Below are positions 59,857 through 64,000 of a stretch of 64,000 nt of DNA, piece after piece. The DNA is from Trichomonas vaginalis G3 (taxonomy: Eukaryota > Parabasalia > Trichomonadida > Trichomonadidae): NCBI RefSeq assembly GCF_026262505.1, contig NC_067206.1, forward strand, positions 21,005,010 to 21,069,009, in the 5' to 3' direction. Position 1 is the first letter of the stretch; every line of letters starts with the position of its first letter. The notes under the pieces are model-generated. The model had not been told where the DNA came from and made no database searches. It worked only from the letters and a program-made list of their open reading frames with translations. A program made the translations under genes and the position numbers.

Positions 59857-60401
59857 TTACTGTTTGGGGAAATTCTCTTTGCGAAATCTGTTGGCCTGAG
59901 GATTATCTGGTTGAATAAAAATATGTTCAATTCCCCTTTCGCATAATAATTAATGAAATTGTGTTTTATTTTCGAGAGTGTGCAAAACGTTCCCACTTCT
60001 TGAGAGGTACGTTTTGCAAATTTTTTTCTTTCATACATAGAAGATTTTTGGAAGATGATTGATCTCTACATGATATTATATCATATTTCTACATTGAGTC
60101 CTTAACAATATTAAATTGCAGGGTTTTCAAATCAAAAAACTAACTTTCGCTCTTTCAGGTCAAATCAGCAAGGCTCTTCTATATAGGTGTTGGATATATT
60201 ATCAAACTGAAATGAAACTTTCCAGAGATGTCCATAAAATTATTTTGCAAAACATCCCTCTCAAAAAGTGGGAACGTTTTTGCAATTTTTCTTTATTTTT
60301 TGTACCATTATCGGTCCATAGAGCGAAATGGGGACCAGGTATTGTGCTTAATGCACGTTTGAGTACATTTGTTGTATACTCTGCAGTTTTCTGAGAAAAA
60401 G
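59857..60401 (-). pseudogene. Old integrase relic with insert, copy A
   Basis: Same relic in reverse orientation; insert at 59981-60285, 305 bases. Confidence 0.58.
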
Positions 60402-60933
60402 ATTATGAGTGATCTCGTTTTTTCTTAAAGTCATTTTTTTCTTATCAAAAAAAATTAAAATTACGTAAAACTATGACAAAATTACGTAATTCACAATTTT
60501 AATGCTGAAAAATAGGAATATAAGCTTATAATACTACAGGTAGATTGAGCATCGATGCGCGCTAATGCCAACATGATTAATTTGAGTCGGTTTTATATAT
60601 TATTGGAAATTAATCACAAATTGTCCATGAATATAAGTTATATTCTTCGATATTATGAGTTAATGAAGGCTACAATATTTGTAATCATGATTGGCTAGTT
60701 AAAATCTATTAGAATAAAAGAAATTGTAATTTAATAATATTGAATTGACATTTTAAATAATTTGAGGTCTAATCCATTATGAGTATGGTTATTACAGGTC
60801 ACTTATTATTATTCTTTGATATACAAAGAGTTAAAACGATTTGGTAATGAGATATTGTAGAAAATAAAAATAACTGTAATCTATTGAAACTGATAAAAAA
60901 AATTAAATCCATTTATTTTTTATTCATATGTTA

Positions 60934-61281
60934 TTATTGATGAGAATTAGATTCATTTAAAATTGAATACATATTTTTGAGAGAGTCAAAAATTTCAGGA
61001 TCGATTTCATCTTCGCATTCATCCAAATATATTCTAAGCTCGGAATTTTCAAATGCATTCAAAATATTGGCAAAGTTTTCTTTACAAGAAGAGTTAAATA
61101 AAATTTCTTGTAAACAATTAATAATAAATTTTGGGTTAAATTCAACAAAATCCGAAAGAATTTCAAACACCTTTTCAAATTTGTCATTAAATATCGAAAG
61201 GGATATTGAATCTTTTATGATAATAGCGATGAGGATATTTATCAAAATTTCCTTATTTTTGAAGAGTGCGGGATAAATTTG
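60934..61281 (-). pseudogene. Open fragment without start, copy A
   Basis: Translation identical to M1. Confidence 0.5.
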
Positions 61282-61388
61282 TCAAGTGTCACTTTTCAAT
61301 AACCTTAAATTACGCTGTTCTAATTTTTTAAAAAATAACCTTAAATTATATTTGAAGAAATTATGTCTATGATATATGTTTTATTCTA

Positions 61389-61668
61389 GAATCTTGGAGT
61401 TTTCATGCACTACACAAGAGCTCCAAGGTTCCAAGAGTGAATGCTCAATAGCAATTATAGAGATGTACCTTTTCAAAATGACTTTTACTGATTAAATTTA
61501 ATCAATAGAAGACATTTTGAAAAGGTACCTCTACAATTAGATATACAAGAGATTCAAAGCTTCATTTCAGATAGATTTGAAACTTTGAAACTCTTGGTAG
61601 ATTTTGAGTGAATGCTGACAATCATCTTTGAGAAGGTTTTCTTAAAGAAAACCTTCTCAAAGAGGTTT
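61389..61668 (-). repeat. Palindrome cluster, copy A
   Basis: All four palindromes intact in reverse orientation. Confidence 0.9.
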
Positions 61669-62330
61669 CTCAGGAGCCCTGAGGCTCCCTTTCGTAATGA
61701 TTGGGAGCCTTGGGGCTCCTGAGACGAAGAATGGCTTCGCCGAATCTTTGATCAGCAGAGGCCAAATGAAAAGGCCTCTACTGATGGATTCTCAGGAGCC
61801 CTGAGGCTCCCTTTCGTAATGATTGGGAGCCTTGGGGCTCCTGAGACGAAGAATGGCTTCGCCGAATCTTTGATCAGCAGAGGCCAAATGAAAAGGCCTC
61901 TACTGATGGATTCTCAGGAGCCCTGAGGCTCCCTTTCGTAATGATTGGGAGCCTTGGGGCTCCTGAGACGAAGAATGGCTTCGCCGAATCTTTGATCAGC
62001 AGAGGCCAAATGAAAAGGCCTCTACTGATGGATTCTCAGGAGCCCTGAGGCTCCCTTTCGTAATGATTGGGAGCCTTGGGGCTCCTGAGACGAAGAATGG
62101 CTTCGCCGAATCTTTGATCAGCAGAGGCCAAATGAAAAGGCCCTGCTGATGGATTCTCAGGAGCCCTGAGGCTCCCTTTCGTAATGATTGGGAGCCTTGG
62201 GGCTCCTGAGACGAAGAATGGCTTCGCCGAATCTTTGATCAGCAGAGGCCAAATGAAAAGGCCTCTGCTGATGGATTCTCAGGAGCCCTGAGGCTCCCTT
62301 TCGTAATGATTGGGAGCCTTGGGGCTCCTG
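61669..62330 (-). repeat. 122-bp hairpin minisatellite, copy A
   Basis: Six hairpin blocks. In monomer order the spacers are C, C (with a small deletion in the stem, near 62142), T, T, T. No direct monomer in the window has this allele. Confidence 0.95.
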
Positions 62331-62513
62331 CAGCAGAGTATCGCTCCGCTCCATTAATTTTTTTTAAAAAAAAGTGCCGTGTGGCAAATTTGTCCTGTTC
62401 CCTCTCCTAACACATAACTCCACAACTACCCAAGTACTATATTGCCACTCCTTCCCGCATTGCATTTGAGAAACATTAAAAGTGGCGACAAGTGCACTTG
62501 CCATGGCATATTG

Positions 62514-62632
62514 TTGCGCGTATATACTACTTCTAATGAAAGAAGCAGTATATACGCGCAATTCGAGTGAGATTGCAGCAGAAAGTCGAGAAGAGAGCCC
62601 TTTCTTAAGGTTAGGACTCCCTTCTCGACTTT
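62514..62632. repeat. Junction hairpins, copies A/B
   Basis: Intact pair in reverse orientation: hairpin 2 at 62514-62561 and hairpin 1 at 62582-62632. Confidence 0.92.
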
Positions 62633-62666
62633 ATTATACAATGAAATATAAATCATAGTATATTTT

Positions 62667-62882
62667 TGTCACTTTTCACATCGTATTACCCCGATAGAAA
62701 CAAAACAAAACGACTTTCTTGATATATCAATAAATGGCACGGATAATTTATTGGATGCATTGGAAAAATATTTTAATACATATCCTATTGAGCAAAATCG
62801 ATTTCAAAAAGATGAAATATTAGAATGGCCCAAGTATTTAATCATACAATTAAACTTTCGTAAGACGAAATGGTGGAAGTGA
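62667..62882 (+). pseudogene. USP-like fragment, copy B
   Basis: Uninterrupted form, as in copy A. Confidence 0.55.
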
Positions 62883-63255
62883 AGTGATGTTGAAACCTTG
62901 ATATTTCCTCGAAATTTCTACAAAACATATATTAGACATAAAGCATATATCTTATTTTATTAAGAATGTTGAATAATAATATTATTAAATATTAAGCTTT
63001 AAAAAAGCTAATTAAATTCAAAAATGAATATATATTATTATTGGATAAATATTAATCAGAACAAATGATTTTTTTATTAATGCTATGTAATAAACAGAAA
63101 TTCATCAAAAGTGACAGCTCTCAATTTTTGACATTTGTAAATTCTAAATTGAATGAGAAAAATGAAATAACACTAAGCATAATACAATATTCTAGATTTA
63201 ATTATAATTAGGAAAAAGTTAGTTTTGAGAGTACTTTTCATAGGCATATAGAATG

Positions 63256-64000
63256 AAATCTTCTGAAAAATAATATCACATAAACTCATATTATTTTCTA
63301 ATATATAACTATTTTATATAAAAATCAAATTCAATGATCTTAAAAGCGAAGGATAAACCTCAAAATTTACGAATATAATGAGTGGGAATATAATGCTTAT
63401 CTATCATAAAACCATATGAAATATCAATTTTTGCTTTACGCCTAATTTTTGACGACAATTAGCAAAAAATGTTAAATGTTAACACTCAGTCCATTTGAAT
63501 ATGAAAAATAAAATTGACTTTGATTAAATGTTTTTATTTATCATGCAATTCTTCTTGCGACCAAAGATTTGAATAAAAGTTCAAAAAATAAGATAGCTTA
63601 AAAATAATATACGGTAGTGTTTACTAATAGATGAATAGTATATAAATTCTATTAAAATGGATTTGATCCAAAAAAATATATAAAATTTGATCATAAATAA
63701 AATCGTTTTAAATTACTTCTTCATTTAAATTATAACAATTATTTTTGATTTTTATTTATCATCCACATTCAAATTTGAATCTTATCACAAAAGAAGGACC
63801 ACTTTTATGACTACTGCCAAATCTATAAACAGAGAATGGCTATTTGAAGCTAAAAGAAGAATAGAAGAAGGTGAATATTACAAAAGTGTGGGAAAGGAAG
63901 TTGAATTGGAAAATGGTAAAATTAAATTGAATGTTGCCGAAAATACAATAAGAAGAGCATTTCAACTTCAAGAAATCGAATTACCAAAAGTTAGTCGCGG
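63256..64000 (+). mobile_element. IS481/IS3-like transposon, copy B (cut by window)
   Basis: One complete terminal repeat (63256 to about 63706) and the beginning of the gene. Confidence 0.78.
63807..64000 (+). CDS. DDE integrase/transposase N-terminus, copy B (partial)
   Basis: The first 64 codons, through PKVSRG, are identical to the other open copies; the rest lies outside the window. Confidence 0.8.
   Translation, partial: MTTAKSINREWLFEAKRRIEEGEYYKSVGKEVELENGKIKLNVAENTIRRAFQLQEIELPKVSR

Larger units (their letters stand above)
53536..62541 (-). repeat. Inverted monomer copy A
   Basis: A 9006-base copy in reverse orientation, complete but for about 20 bases hidden by the gap. Its integrase is open and its minisatellite has six hairpin blocks. 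Confidence 0.95.
53536..64000 (-). repeat. Inverted arm of the same monomer array
   Basis: From 53536 the monomer reads as its reverse complement: protease fragment, integrase transposon, pogo-type relic, old integrase relic, open fragment, palindromes, minisatellite, junction hairpin, then a second copy. The match to the direct monomers is near-perfect and covers noncoding DNA, so this is the same repeat and not a paralogous locus. The orientation change coincides with the assembly gap. Confidence 0.95.
62542..64000 (-). repeat. Inverted monomer copy B, partial
   Basis: The protease fragment, one terminal repeat of the integrase transposon and the first 64 codons of the integrase are present before the window ends. 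Confidence 0.95.

Overview
The window is almost entirely one long satellite-like array. Monomers of about 8.8 kb are repeated head-to-tail from 1 to 53435: six complete copies (M1 1-8769, M2 8770-17432, M3 17433-26103, M4 26104-34887, M5 34888-43664, M6 43665-52800) and the start of a seventh (M7 52801-53435). A run of exactly 100 N (53436-53535) follows. After it the same monomer is read in the opposite orientation (copy A 53536-62541, copy B 62542-64000, cut by the window end). The host looks like a parabasalid flagellate of the Trichomonas type. The reasons are the AT-rich sequence, the standard code without visible introns, a nest of DNA transposons, short UTRs, and TCACTTT-like matches to the Trichomonas initiator element. 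This is inference; no host housekeeping gene is present to settle it.

Layout of one monomer, using M1 coordinates: palindromic leader (1-187); a GC-rich minisatellite of 122-bp repeats, each able to fold into three hairpins (212-630); a run of further palindromes (631-910); a 115-codon open fragment without a start codon (1018-1365); AT-rich filler; an old integrase-type transposase relic on the plus strand, interrupted by a 305-bp element with terminal inverted repeats (1900-2445, insert 2017-2321); unassigned coding-like scraps; a decayed pogo-type (DDE_1) transposase on the minus strand (3374-4778); AT-rich filler with coding-like scraps; an apparently whole 2.09-kb transposon with about 450-bp terminal inverted repeats and a 353-residue IS481/IS3-like integrase (5983-8071, gene 6459-7520 minus); a fragment of a ubiquitin-specific protease-like gene on the minus strand (8434-8646); then two large hairpins across the junction to the next monomer (8682-8795).

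The single feature that looks functional is the integrase. It is open over its full length in M1, M4, M5, M6 and copy A, partly visible in copy B, and disrupted in M2 and M3. All other coding material is fragmentary and shared by every monomer, so the nest was assembled before it was amplified. Monomers differ mainly in minisatellite copy number (3 to 7 hairpin blocks) and in small indels. M2 is strongly enriched in short deletions, which may be consensus error.

The points most worth attention are the macrosatellite that carries a live-looking integrase in every monomer, the dense palindromes at each junction, the minisatellite allele order that suggests unequal exchange (the M6 array equals an M4-type array joined to an M5-type array), the GC-rich patch over the integrase catalytic core, and the unexplained change of orientation at the gap. 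No rRNA, tRNA, CRISPR array or capsid/polymerase gene was recognised.
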